Below the pieces are notes generated by a model. The model was given only the letters and a program-made list of their open reading frames with translations. It was not told the origin of the DNA and ran no database searches. From Blastococcus sp. PRF04-17 (GTDB taxonomy: Bacteria > Actinomycetota > Actinomycetes > Mycobacteriales > Geodermatophilaceae): a stretch of DNA of 64,000 nt. The stretch spans positions 992,001 through 1,056,000 of the forward strand of contig NZ_CP095412.1 of the NCBI RefSeq assembly GCF_023016265.1. Reading direction: 5' to 3'. Below, one piece after another: positions 28,671-36,861 of this stretch (positions are counted from its first letter, which is position 1; every line of letters begins with the position of its first letter). A program made the translations under genes and the position numbers.

Positions 28671-29864
28671 TCAGACGCCCACGGCCGAGCGGAGCGCGTC
28701 GACGCGGTCGGTCTTCTCCCACGGCAGGTCGACGTCGGTGCGGCCGAAGTGACCGTAGGCCGCGGTCGGGGCGTAGATCGGCCGCAGCAGGTCGAGGTCG
28801 CGCACGATCGCGCCGGGGCGCAGGTCGAACACGGTGCTGATCGCCTTCTCGAGGACGTCGTCGGCCACCGTGCCCGTGCCGAAGGTCTCGACGAACAGGC
28901 CGACCGGGTGGGCGGCGCCGATCGCGTAGGCGACCTGGACCTCGCAGCGCTTGGCCAGCCCGGCCGCCACCACGTTCTTGGCGACCCAGCGCATGGCGTA
29001 GGCGGCGGAGCGGTCGACCTTCGACGGGTCCTTGCCCGAGAAGGCGCCACCGCCGTGGCGGGCCATGCCGCCGTACGTGTCGACGATGATCTTGCGGCCG
29101 GTCAACCCGGCATCGCCCATGGGGCCGCCGATGACGAACTTGCCGGTCGGGTTGACCAGCAGGCGGTAGCCGTCGGTGGGCAGGCCGAGCGCGGCGAGCT
29201 CGGGCTCGACGACGAGCTCCTTGATGTCGGGGGTGAGCAGCTGGTCGATCGAGATGTCCTCGGCGTGCTGCGAGGAGACGACGACGGTCTCGACGGCGAC
29301 CGGCTGGTCGTCCTCGTAGACGACCGTGACCTGGGTCTTGCCGTCGGGGCGCAGGTAGGGCACCGACCCGTCCTTGCGGACGGCGGACAGCCGGCGGGCC
29401 AGGCGGTGGGCCAGCGCGATCGGCAACGGCATGAGCTCGGGCGTCTCGTCGGTCGCGTAGCCGAACATGAGGCCCTGGTCACCGGCACCCTGGCGGGCGA
29501 TCTCGTCCTCGTCGGTGTGGGTGCGTGCCTCGTAGGCGGTGTCGACGCCCTGGGCGATGTCGGGAGACTGCGCACCGATCGAGACGCTCACGCCGCAGGA
29601 CGCGCCGTCGAAGCCCTTGCGGGAGGAGTCGTAGCCGATGCGGAGCACCGTGTCGCGGACGATGGCGGCGATGTCCACGTAGCCGGCGGTGGTGACCTCA
29701 CCGGCGATGTGGACCTGGCCGGTGGTGATCAGGGTCTCGACGGCGACGCGGCTCTTCGGGTCCTGCGCGAGCATCGCGTCGAGGATCGAGTCGCTGATCT
29801 GGTCGGCGATCTTGTCCGGGTGGCCCTCGGTCACCGACTCGGAGGTGAAGAGACGGCGTGGCAT
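28671..29864 (-). CDS. metK: S-adenosylmethionine synthetase
   Basis: Makes SAM from methionine and ATP. 397 residues, ATG with AGGAG 7 nt upstream. Family signatures: [16 protein letters not shown] at the N-terminus, [12 protein letters not shown] (the ATP-binding motif) and [16 protein letters not shown] (the phosphate-binding loop). It lies in the conserved mihF-gmk-rpoZ-coaBC-metK-priA run. I see no SAM riboswitch in the 108 bp upstream. Confidence 0.98.
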   Translation of the reverse strand: MPRRLFTSESVTEGHPDKIADQISDSILDAMLAQDPKSRVAVETLITTGQVHIAGEVTTAGYVDIAAIVRDTVLRIGYDSSRKGFDGASCGVSVSIGAQSPDIAQGVDTAYEARTHTDEDEIARQGAGDQGLMFGYATDETPELMPLPIALAHRLARRLSAVRKDGSVPYLRPDGKTQVTVVYEDDQPVAVETVVVSSQHAEDISIDQLLTPDIKELVVEPELAALGLPTDGYRLLVNPTGKFVIGGPMGDAGLTGRKIIVDTYGGMARHGGGAFSGKDPSKVDRSAAYAMRWVAKNVVAAGLAKRCEVQVAYAIGAAHPVGLFVETFGTGTVADDVLEKAISTVFDLRPGAIVRDLDLLRPIYAPTAAYGHFGRTDVDLPWEKTDRVDALRSAVGV

Positions 29865-29972
29865 GTCGGTACTCCTGGGTCGGCGATAGGCGTCGGCGGG
29901 CCGGACGTCGCACGACCCGACGGGAACGTTACCTGGCCGAGACCGGCGGCCGGCAGCTGCCGGGGGAACCCC

Positions 29973-31199
29973 CTACGGCTGGGACGGGCGGGGCGACTGA
30001 GACGTGATCGTCGCCCAGATCCCCGCGGCGACGGCGTCCTTGCTGCCGTGCGGCACCTCGGTGGCCGAGCCGTCGGCGGCGAGGACGACCGCCGCGTTGT
30101 CGGGCCGCCCGAACGCCTGCCCGGCGGAGACGTCGTTGACCACCAGCACGTCGCAGCCCTTGCGGGTCAGCTTGGCCCGCGCGTGGGCGAGCACGTCGCC
30201 GTCCTCGTCGCCGGTCTCGGCCGCGAAGCCGACCACCAGCTGGCCCGGCGCCCGCCGGGCCACCAGCTCCACGAGGACGTCGGGGTTGCGGACCAGCGGC
30301 ACCGCGCTCGGCTCGGCGGCCGAGCCCTTCTTCAGCTTGGTGGACGCGGCGTGCTCGGGCCGGAAGTCGGCGACCGCCGCGGCCATCACGACGACGTCGG
30401 CCTCCTTGGCCTCCGCGAGCATCGCCGCGCGCAGCTCCTCCGCCGTCCCGACCGGGACGACCCGGGCGCCGAACGGCGCCGGCATGTCGACGTTCGCGGC
30501 GACCAGGACGACCTCGGCGCCGCGGGCGGCGGCCACGCGGGCCAGCGCCCAGCCCTGCTTGCCCGACGAACGGTTGCCCAGGTAGCGCACCGGGTCCAGC
30601 GGTTCGCGCGTTCCGCCGGCGCTGATGACCACGCGCCGTCCGGTCAGGTCCGGTGCCAGGGCGTCCGCACCCTGCTGCAGCGCGACGAGGGCCAGCGCGG
30701 CGATGTCGGCGGGTTCGGGCAGCCGGCCGGGCCCCGAGTCGGGGCCGGTGAGCCGGCCGACCGCCGGAGGGAGGACGACGGCGCCGCGGCGACGGAGGGT
30801 GGCCACGTTGTCCTGCGTCGCCGGGTGCAGCCACATCTCGGTGTGCATCGCGGGCACGAAGACCACCGGGCAGGAGGCGGTCAGCAACGTGGCGGTGAGC
30901 AGGTCGTCGGCGCGGCCCATGGCGGCGCGGGCGAGCAGGTCGGCGGTGGCCGGGGCGACGACGACCAGATCAGCCGACTGCCCGATGCGCACGTGCGCCA
31001 CCTCGGGGACGTCGGACCAGACGTCGGTGGTGACCGGGTTGCCCGACAGCGCCTCGAAGGTGGCCGCGCCCACGAAGTGCAGGGCACCCGGCGTCGGGAC
31101 GACACGGACGTCGTGGCCTGCCTCGGTGAACGCGCGCAGCACGAAGGCGGCCTTGTAGGCGGCCACTCCCCCGCTGACACCCAGCACGATGCGACTCAC
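29973..31199 (-). CDS. coaBC: bifunctional phosphopantothenoylcysteine decarboxylase/ligase
   Basis: Two steps of coenzyme A synthesis. I chose GTG 31199 (VSRIVLGVSGGVAAYK) because GGGAGG lies 9 nt upstream; an ATG at 31208 sits directly on that Shine-Dalgarno. N-terminal flavin-dependent CoaC with the catalytic histidine region and PAMHTEMW; C-terminal CoaB with SAGGTREPLDPVRYLGNRSSG, the ADVVVMAAAVADF strand and the LKK segment. 408 residues, normal. A strong hairpin separates it from rpoZ. Confidence 0.96.
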   Translation of the reverse strand: MSRIVLGVSGGVAAYKAAFVLRAFTEAGHDVRVVPTPGALHFVGAATFEALSGNPVTTDVWSDVPEVAHVRIGQSADLVVVAPATADLLARAAMGRADDLLTATLLTASCPVVFVPAMHTEMWLHPATQDNVATLRRRGAVVLPPAVGRLTGPDSGPGRLPEPADIAALALVALQQGADALAPDLTGRRVVISAGGTREPLDPVRYLGNRSSGKQGWALARVAAARGAEVVLVAANVDMPAPFGARVVPVGTAEELRAAMLAEAKEADVVVMAAAVADFRPEHAASTKLKKGSAAEPSAVPLVRNPDVLVELVARRAPGQLVVGFAAETGDEDGDVLAHARAKLTRKGCDVLVVNDVSAGQAFGRPDNAAVVLAADGSATEVPHGSKDAVAAGIWATITSQSPRPSQP

Positions 31200-31220
31200 G
31201 GGTTCCATCCTCCCAACACG

Positions 31221-31255
31221 ACGAAGCACCCGGCAGGGACTGCCGGGTGCTTCGT
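31221..31255 (-). terminator. 16-bp hairpin between rpoZ and coaBC
   Basis: Perfect 16-bp arms (31221-31236 and 31240-31255) with a GGA loop; each arm is ACGAAGCACCCGGCAG or its complement. It begins about 20 nt after the rpoZ stop and ends just before the coaBC Shine-Dalgarno. No U-tract. It could terminate rpoZ transcripts or tune read-through into coaBC. Confidence 0.7.
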
Positions 31256-31274
31256 CATCAGTTCGGGGTGTTGC

Positions 31275-31538
31275 TCAGTTCTCACCCGCGGTGTGGGTCA
31301 GCAGACCCTCGTTGATCTCGCGGAGCGTGATGGAGAGCGGCTTCTCCTGCGGAGCGGTGTCGACCAGCGGGCCGACGTACTCCAGCAGACCCTCCGACAG
31401 CTGGCTGTAGTAGGCGTTGATCTGCCGCGCGCGCTTGGCGGCGAAGATGACCAGGCCGTACTTGCTGCTGGTGCGCTCGAGCAGCTCGTCGATCGGCGGG
31501 TTGGTGATGCCCTCGGGGGCAGGTGCGACTCCGGACAC
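31275..31538 (-). CDS. rpoZ: RNA polymerase omega subunit
   Basis: Stabilises the beta' subunit of RNA polymerase. 87 residues, GTG start. The core [29 protein letters not shown] is the family motif, followed by a short C-terminal part with [14 protein letters not shown]. Located between gmk and coaBC as in other actinomycetes. Confidence 0.97.
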   Translation of the reverse strand: MSGVAPAPEGITNPPIDELLERTSSKYGLVIFAAKRARQINAYYSQLSEGLLEYVGPLVDTAPQEKPLSITLREINEGLLTHTAGEN

Positions 31539-31592
31539 GGGCGGGCGTGCTCCTCAGTAGATCGGGAAAAAGCGCTGCACCTGTTCGGCTGC

Positions 31593-32171
31593 TCAGCGGA
31601 GACCGGGTGCGGGCGCAGTCAGCAAGCCTACCAACTCGTCGGCGGCACGAGCCACGTCGTCGTTGACCACCACCACGTCGAACTCCCCGGCCGCGTCCAG
31701 CTCGGCCTGGGCGAGGGCGAGTCGACGCTCCTGCACCGCCGGCGGCTCCGACCCTCGCCCGGCCAGCCGGGTCACCAGCTCCGCCCAGGACGGCGGCGCG
31801 AGGAAGACCAGCTGGGCCTCCGGGTCACGGGCCCGCACCTGGCGGGCGCCCTGCAGCTCGATCTCGAGCAGCGCCGGCTGGCCCGTCGCCAGCCGGTCCC
31901 GCACCGGGCCGGCCGGCGTCCCGTAGCGGTTGCCCGCGTACTCCGCCCACTCGAGCAGGCCGTCGGTGGCGACCAGCCGGTCGAACTCGGCGTCGTCGAC
32001 GAACCAGTAGTGGTCGCCGTCGCGCTCTCCCGGACGAGGGCGACGGGTGGTGACCGACACCGACACCCAGACGTCGGGGTGCCGGCGCCGGACCTCCGCC
32101 ACGACCGTGCCCTTGCCGACCCCGGAGGGGCCGGAGAGCACGGTGAGCCGTGCCGGTGTTGCTGTTGCCAC
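31593..32171 (-). CDS. gmk: guanylate kinase
   Basis: Phosphorylates GMP to GDP. 192 residues, GTG start. P-loop [15 protein letters not shown]-binding [11 protein letters not shown] and [11 protein letters not shown], and the [12 protein letters not shown] segment. 36 bp downstream of mihF. Confidence 0.97.
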   Translation of the reverse strand: MATATPARLTVLSGPSGVGKGTVVAEVRRRHPDVWVSVSVTTRRPRPGERDGDHYWFVDDAEFDRLVATDGLLEWAEYAGNRYGTPAGPVRDRLATGQPALLEIELQGARQVRARDPEAQLVFLAPPSWAELVTRLAGRGSEPPAVQERRLALAQAELDAAGEFDVVVVNDDVARAADELVGLLTAPAPGLR

Positions 32172-32207
32172 TCGTCGTCCTCGTCCGGGTCGTGTCCGCC
32201 GCGGAGG

Positions 32208-32537
32208 TCAGGGGGAGACCTGGTCACCCCCGAACTCCGTCTCGAGCGCCTTGCGCTGGTTCGCCCCCAAGCCACGGACTCGACGCGTCGGGGAGATCTC
32301 CAGGCGTTCCATGATCTTCGCAGCCCGCGCCTTGCCGACTCCGGGCAGGGACTCCAGGACGGCGGAGACGCGCATCTTGCCGATCACCTCGTCGGTCTCG
32401 CCCTGCTTGAGGACGTCGCCGACCGTGGCGCCCTTGCTCTTGAGGCGCTCACGCAGTTCGGCCCGCGCCTTGCGGGCCGCGGCCGCCTTCTCCAGGGCAG
32501 CGGCGCGTTGTTCCGGGGACAGGTCAGGCAGGGGCAT
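32208..32537 (-). CDS. mihF: actinobacterial integration host factor (mIHF/sIHF)
   Basis: Nucleoid-associated DNA-bending protein found only in actinomycetes. 109 residues with an N-terminal helical arm (SPEQRAAALEKAAAARKAR) and a helix-two-turn-helix region around LESLPGVGKARAAKIMERL. Upstream, AAATCCGC/GCGGATTT (32648-32655 / 32674-32681) form an inverted repeat of unknown role. On its 5' side lies the island that separates it from pyrF. Confidence 0.96.
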   Translation of the reverse strand: MPLPDLSPEQRAAALEKAAAARKARAELRERLKSKGATVGDVLKQGETDEVIGKMRVSAVLESLPGVGKARAAKIMERLEISPTRRVRGLGANQRKALETEFGGDQVSP

Positions 32538-32635
32538 GGCGGACCCAATCGTGTCGTTCGCCGGCCGGTCTTCGACGCGGCGTCTTGTCGTGCACTCCGA
32601 AGGGGATGGGCTCTCCTCTGAGCCGCACGGCCAAC

Positions 32636-33132
32636 CTAGTTCCCGACAAATCCGCTGGTCACGCCCCCTCCCCGCGGATTTGCGATCCGTATGTGTCGGA
32701 GGCCGTCACACCGTGTTCCGCCACGCCGTGACACTGGGTCATCACTGCAGGTCAGCAGCACTTCTCCGCGGAGGGGTTCCGGATGAGTGGTGCGCAACCG
32801 GGTGGGGGGCCTCCGTGTCGACACGCCGACACCACCTCCTCGGGACGCTGCCGAACGCCCACGACCGGAGCCGAACCACCACCCGGCGAGGGCCGCGAGC
32901 AGCAGCAGGCCGAGGACCACCAGCGCCGCGCCGATCAGGTGCCCGCGGGTCCACGAGCCGGTGCCGTCGCCGAAGAAGACGACGCGCACCGGCTCGCCCG
33001 GCTGGAGCGGCGTGTAGGCCGACCAGTCGAAGTCCCGCCCCCGGCGGATCGGCTCGCCGACCAGAGCACGGTGATCCCCACGGCGACCAGCACCCAGCCG
33101 AACGCCGCCAACGCGGCCGGCACGCGGTTCAC
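32636..33132 (-). pseudogene. small membrane protein remnant, frameshifted
   Basis: From a GTG at 33132 a hydrophobic helix (AAFGWVLVAVGITVLW) is in one frame; at about 33058-33064 one base is missing and the sequence resumes as GEPIRRGRDFDWSAYTPL, PGEPVRVVFFGDG and a second helix IGAALVVLGLLLLAALAGWW. The layout (two helices around an extracellular domain) is DUF3592-like. After about 32860 the frame runs on without homologous-looking sequence to a stop at 32636, so the 3' end is also eroded. Confidence 0.6.
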
Positions 33133-33179
33133 GCCGTCGGGTCCGTCCGCTGCGGAACCCGGTGAAGGGGGGCGGCTAG

Positions 33180-34088
33180 CTAGGAGGCGAAGCCAGCGAG
33201 AAAGCCGGCGATCTGGTGCGAGGCGTGGCGCTCGAGCTGATCTCCGGGAATGTCGTACGTGCGGGTCGTCGAATCCGACCTGACGTGCCGAAGCATCCTT
33301 TGCACGTCCCGCAGCGGGATGCCGTGGTCGAGCGCGGCCGTTGCGACAGATCTGAGCAGCGCGTGTGGCGAGATCGGCCGACTGATGCCGGCGACCTTAG
33401 CGGTTCGGGCGACGTAGCGGTGGACGGCGCGACGGTCCATCGCGGCCCCCGCCTGTGTGCGGAGAAGAGGGCCGCTCTCGCGGCCATCCACGGCAGCCTC
33501 GATGGCCGAAAGAGCTGGAAGTGGGACAGGTATCCTCGCCGGTCGACCACCATTGCCCATGAAGTTCAGGATCCTGTACCCGCGACTCTGGCTCAGTGCC
33601 TCCACTCGCAGACTGGCCATCTCCGTCGCGCGCAGCCCCATTACTGCCAAGGCGGCAATGGCGTGTTCTGAAGGGCCGAGCTCGCGTGCTGTCTTGAGGT
33701 AAGCAGCAAGTTCGAGGGCGGTAAGGACCTCTCGCCGCTGCGATGCGGCGTGGACCTTCGGCCGCATGATGCGGGCGCAGGGGTCACGTTCGATGAGCTC
33801 GTCGTTGTAGGCCTCGCGGTATATCGAGGCGACCACGTCGTAATGCTGGGCAACGTAAGCCTGCTTGTAGTTTCTCGCTTCGATCTCGCGCAGCCACATC
33901 TCCACCTCGGGCCTACGGGCGGCCATTGGGTCAACGCCCCGCCCAATGCACCACTCGGTCCAGCGCGGCAGGATCCGGCTCCATGTCTGCTGAGTGGAAG
34001 GCTTGAATCGGGACAGCCATGCCGTCGCATGCGAATCCCACGCGGCGTTCCCGGTCAGCGGCAGAATGATGTCTTCACGGTTTGGCAT
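33180..34088 (-). CDS. tyrosine recombinase/integrase, possibly inactive
   Basis: 302 residues. N-terminal SAM-like core-binding domain (FKPSTQQTWSRILPRW), then a catalytic domain. First Arg is in MGLRATEMASL, a late His in MLRHVRSDSTTRTYD and the Tyr in RTYD. Two sites look altered: the beta-hairpin lysine region reads MGNGGRPARIPV, and the HxLRH box reads PHALLRS, placing Leu where the second Arg should be. So it may bind DNA but recombine poorly. Codon use is more mixed than that of neighbours. It probably marks an integrated element between mihF and pyrF; no clear att repeats were found. Confidence 0.8.
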   Translation of the reverse strand: MPNREDIILPLTGNAAWDSHATAWLSRFKPSTQQTWSRILPRWTEWCIGRGVDPMAARRPEVEMWLREIEARNYKQAYVAQHYDVVASIYREAYNDELIERDPCARIMRPKVHAASQRREVLTALELAAYLKTARELGPSEHAIAALAVMGLRATEMASLRVEALSQSRGYRILNFMGNGGRPARIPVPLPALSAIEAAVDGRESGPLLRTQAGAAMDRRAVHRYVARTAKVAGISRPISPHALLRSVATAALDHGIPLRDVQRMLRHVRSDSTTRTYDIPGDQLERHASHQIAGFLAGFAS

Positions 34089-34192
34089 GGGCCGTGCTCC
34101 AAGGGTGCTCCGGGTGTCGTCAAGGGCCTAACTCATCCGCAACCACCAGCCCTTGTCGGCACCGTAGCCTAGTCGAACATACTGACGAAAAC

Positions 34193-34540
34193 TCAGATGC
34201 TCGGGGCACTGACGGGCTGGGCCGCGAGGAGCCATGCAAGGTGCGCCGATCGGATGCAGGCTTCTGGTGATCGCCCGCCGAGCAGCCAGCCGCCGAGCGC
34301 CGCGAGGGCGGCGAGGCGGCGAGGCCGGCGAGGCCCGGTGACGGCGAGAACCCCGCCCAGGATCTGCCCGGCCCTGAGGGCACGGACGGAATCGCACGCC
34401 AACGGCTCGTAGCTGCCCTCGTAGACCACGAACTCGGGACCGGCCACGACCGGATCCGGTACGGCGACGACCGCGAGCACCGCGCCAACGACGACGACGG
34501 CTGCGGCCAGGACGGCCACGACTACGCGTGGGCGCCTCAT
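34193..34540 (-). CDS. hypothetical membrane protein
   Basis: 115 residues, ATG start overlapping the stop of the upstream remnant (ATGA). One N-terminal hydrophobic helix (VVVAVLAAAVVVVGAVLAVV), an extracytoplasmic stretch EFVVYEGSYEPLACDS, then a weaker hydrophobic region around LAALAALGGWLLGG. Function unknown. The C-terminal 30 residues look unrelated to the rest and may result from decay. It was probably part of the same small-membrane-protein cluster as the remnants on either side. Confidence 0.5.
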   Translation of the reverse strand: MRRPRVVVAVLAAAVVVVGAVLAVVAVPDPVVAGPEFVVYEGSYEPLACDSVRALRAGQILGGVLAVTGPRRPRRLAALAALGGWLLGGRSPEACIRSAHLAWLLAAQPVSAPSI

Positions 34541-34722
34541 GACGTGGCTGCTGCCGCCGAAGGGCCCGTGCGGCGACCCGGAGGTATCCGCCCGACGCCG
34601 CCAGCACCAGAACGCCGGTCACGACCAGCGCGGCACCGATGGTGTGCTAACTGGTCCAGAGCACGAGCCAGGCGTCCGATGCGGTAGGTCAGCCCGAGCG
34701 TGCTCTCGTAGCGGACTCCTGT
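34537..34722 (-). pseudogene. 3' fragment of membrane gene split by IS481
   Basis: Sequence left of the IS. One frame reads GVRYESTLGLTYRIGRL and ends in a TGA overlapping the next ATG; another reads LWTS, a TAG at about 34645-34650, then HTIGAALVVTGVLVLAASGGYL, similar to the second helix of the remnant at 32636-33132. At least two disabling changes are present besides the insertion. Confidence 0.5.
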
Positions 34723-34728
34723 TCTAGG
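34723..34728. repeat. IS481 target-site duplication (left; right copy 35848-35853)
   Basis: TCTAGG occurs immediately outside both ends of the IS. It fits the NCTAGN target reported for IS481 and its 6-bp duplication. Confidence 0.85.
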
Positions 34729-35847
34729 TGTACTGACCAGCGACGTTGGTTGAGGGCGTGTGACCACTCGATCTGACTGATCGATCTTGTGGAGGGAGGA
34801 CCTCCGGACGTGGAGTGGAGCTGCTGAAGGCACCCGCTCACACGAACCGGAGGTCCTCGTGGCCCACGCTAACGCTGCCCTGACTCCCCGCCACCGTCTC
34901 AAGCTCGCGCGCGCCGTAGTGGAGGACGGCTGGACGATCGCCTACGCCGCGGCGGTGTTCAACGTCGCCTGGCCCACCGCGAAACGGTGGGCCGACCGGT
35001 ACCGCACCGGCGGGCCGGCGGCGATGGAGGACCGCAGCTCCCGTCCGCACAGCTGCCCTCGGCGGACTCCCCGGCCGGTGGTGCGCAAGATCGTGCACCT
35101 GCGGTGGAAAAAGCGCCTCGGGCCGGTGCAGATCGCCGACCGCCTCGGCCTGGCCCCCTCCACGGTGCATGCGGTGCTGGTCCGCTGCCGGATCAACCGG
35201 CTCTCCCACGTCGACCGGGCCACCGGGGAGCCGATCCGCCGCTACGAACACGCCCATCCCGGTTCGCTGCTGCACGTCGACGTGAAGAAGCTGGGCAACA
35301 TCCCCCGACGGGGGCGGCTGGCGCTACGTCGGCCGCGCCCAGGGCGACAAGAACCGAGCCGCCACCCCAGGCAAGCCGCGCAACGCGCACTACAACCCCA
35401 AGCTCGGCACCGCGTTCGTGCACACCGTGGTCGATGACCACAGCCGCGTGGCCTACGCCGAGATCCACGACGACGAGACCGCCGCCACCGCCATCGGCGT
35501 GCTGCGCCGGGCGACCGCCTGGTTCGCCGCCCGCGGCGTCACCGTCGAGCGAGTGCTGTCTGACAACGGCTCGGCCTACCGCTCCCACGCCTGGCGCGAC
35601 GCCTGCGCCGAACTCGGGATCAAACCCAAGCGGACCCGGCCCTACCGGCCACAGACCAACGGCAAGATCGAGCGCTTCCACCGCACCATGGCAGACGGCT
35701 GGGCCTTCGCCCGGATGTTCCTCAGCGAATCAGCGCGCCGAAAGGCCCTGCCGGCCTGGCTGCACGAGTACAACCATCACCGGCCCCACACCGCGATCGG
35801 CAACCGTCCGCCCATCACCCGCTTGACCAACGTGTCCGGGCAGTACA
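34729..35847 (+). mobile_element. IS481-family insertion sequence
   Basis: 1119 bp beginning TGTACTG and ending CAGTACA, with imperfect terminal inverted repeats (sharing TGTACTG and ACGTTGGT over about 28 bp) and a perfect 6-bp target duplication TCTAGG. It holds one transposase gene on the plus strand. It is inserted in a small membrane-protein gene that overlapped the end of pyrF. The intact duplication suggests a fairly recent insertion. Confidence 0.88.
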
Positions 35848-35852
35848 TCTAG
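34859..35852 (+). pseudogene. IS481-family transposase, +1 frameshift at a C run
   Basis: GTG 34859 has GGAGG 6 nt upstream. N-terminal HTH (TPRHRLKLARAVVEDGWTIAYAA), then the rve/DDE domain: SLLHVDVKKLG (first Asp), VVDDHSRVAYAE, LSDNGSAYRS (second Asp) and TNGKIERFHRTM (Glu). The frame shifts at CCCCC, 35302-35306; with four Cs the protein would be continuous at 330 residues (GNIPDGGGWRYVGRAQGD). Programmed slippage, mutation or a homopolymer error are all possible. The stop TAG (35850-35852) lies in the target duplication, outside the element. Confidence 0.85.
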
Positions 35853-35974
35853 GGCCGCGTATGCCGATCAGCCGTAATCGCCCGCTCTGCCGCCCCCGGC
35901 GCGGCGAGGACGACGGCGCCGACGACAAGCACCAGGCCCAACCCGGCCAGGATCCGCGGCAGGGCCCGCCTCAT
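35848..35974 (-). pseudogene. 5' fragment of membrane gene split by IS481
   Basis: ATG at 35974 overlaps the pyrF stop (ATGA). It encodes MRRALPRILAGLGLVLVV and the rest of one hydrophobic helix, then about 15 residues, and reaches a TAG inside the target duplication (CCTAGA). Before the insertion this gene was probably the last of the pyr operon, although the in-frame TAG at the target suggests it had already decayed. Confidence 0.6.
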
Positions 35975-36861
35975 CCGGCCAGCTCCTCCGTCCACCGGTC
36001 CGCGGCGGCGCGCAGCGCGGCCCGGTCCGGTCCGGCGGCCAGCACGTCGCGGGAGACCGTGGGGACGACGGCGGCGTCGGTCCCGAACAGCCGCCGGAGG
36101 TCGGGCACCGACCCGCCCTGGGCCCCCAGCCCCGGCGCCAGGACCGGTCCGCCCAGCCCGGCGAGGTCGACGTCCAGCTCGCGCAGCGTCGCCCCGACCA
36201 CCAGCCCGAAGGATCCGGTCGTGGGCCCGAACCGGCTCGCCACGTCGCGCACCGAGCCGATGTCGGGGAGGGGGTCCCCGACCACCCAGCCCGGGGTGTT
36301 CCAGCCGCGCACCGTGTCGACGACGACCTGCGCCACCGACCGTTCCCCCACTCCGTCCGTCACGAGGGCGTGCTGCAGCGTGCCGGCGTCCGGGTTGGAG
36401 GTGCGGGCCAGGACGAACAGCCCGCCGCCGGTGAGCCGGGCGGTGTCGACGGCGGGCTGCAGGGAGCCGGGGCCGAGGAAGGGGCTCACGGTCATCGCGT
36501 CGACGGCGAGCGGGTGCTCGGGCCGCAGGTAATCGGCGTAGGCGTCCATCGTCGAGCCGATGTCACCCCGCTTGGCGTCGAGCAGCACCAGTGAGCCGGC
36601 GGCCCGGGCGCGGACGACGGCGTCCTCGAGCACGGCGAGCCCCCGAGAACCGTGCCGTTCGTAGAAGGCCAGCTGCGGTTTGAGGACGGCGACGGTGCCG
36701 GCCAGGGCGTCGACGACCGCGTCGGTGAACCGGGCCAGGCCCTCGGGGCTGTCGGGCAGCTCCCACTTCTCGAGGAGCGGCACGTGCGGGTCGATGCCCA
36801 CGCACAGGGGCCCGCGGGCGGCCACGGCATCGGCGAGGCGCCGTCCGAAGGGGAGCGTCAT
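35971..36861 (-). CDS. pyrF: orotidine 5'-phosphate decarboxylase
   Basis: Last step of UMP synthesis. 296 residues, the long group typical of actinomycetes (PyrF type 2), with the catalytic LLDAKRGDIGSTMDAYA and GVGAQGG-like APGLGAQGGS. ATG overlaps the pyrD stop (ATGA). Downstream gene disrupted by IS481. Confidence 0.97.
   Translation of the reverse strand: MTLPFGRRLADAVAARGPLCVGIDPHVPLLEKWELPDSPEGLARFTDAVVDALAGTVAVLKPQLAFYERHGSRGLAVLEDAVVRARAAGSLVLLDAKRGDIGSTMDAYADYLRPEHPLAVDAMTVSPFLGPGSLQPAVDTARLTGGGLFVLARTSNPDAGTLQHALVTDGVGERSVAQVVVDTVRGWNTPGWVVGDPLPDIGSVRDVASRFGPTTGSFGLVVGATLRELDVDLAGLGGPVLAPGLGAQGGSVPDLRRLFGTDAAVVPTVSRDVLAAGPDRAALRAAADRWTEELAG

Noticed and set aside
29865-29972. Possible SAM riboswitch upstream of metK
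   Set aside because: No SAM-I, SAM-II or SAM-IV core motifs are visible, and the leader is only about 100 nt.
28749-32621. A plus-strand open frame of about 1290 codons
   Set aside because: It runs antisense to metK, coaBC, rpoZ, gmk and mihF, all recognisable; long antisense frames are expected at this GC content.
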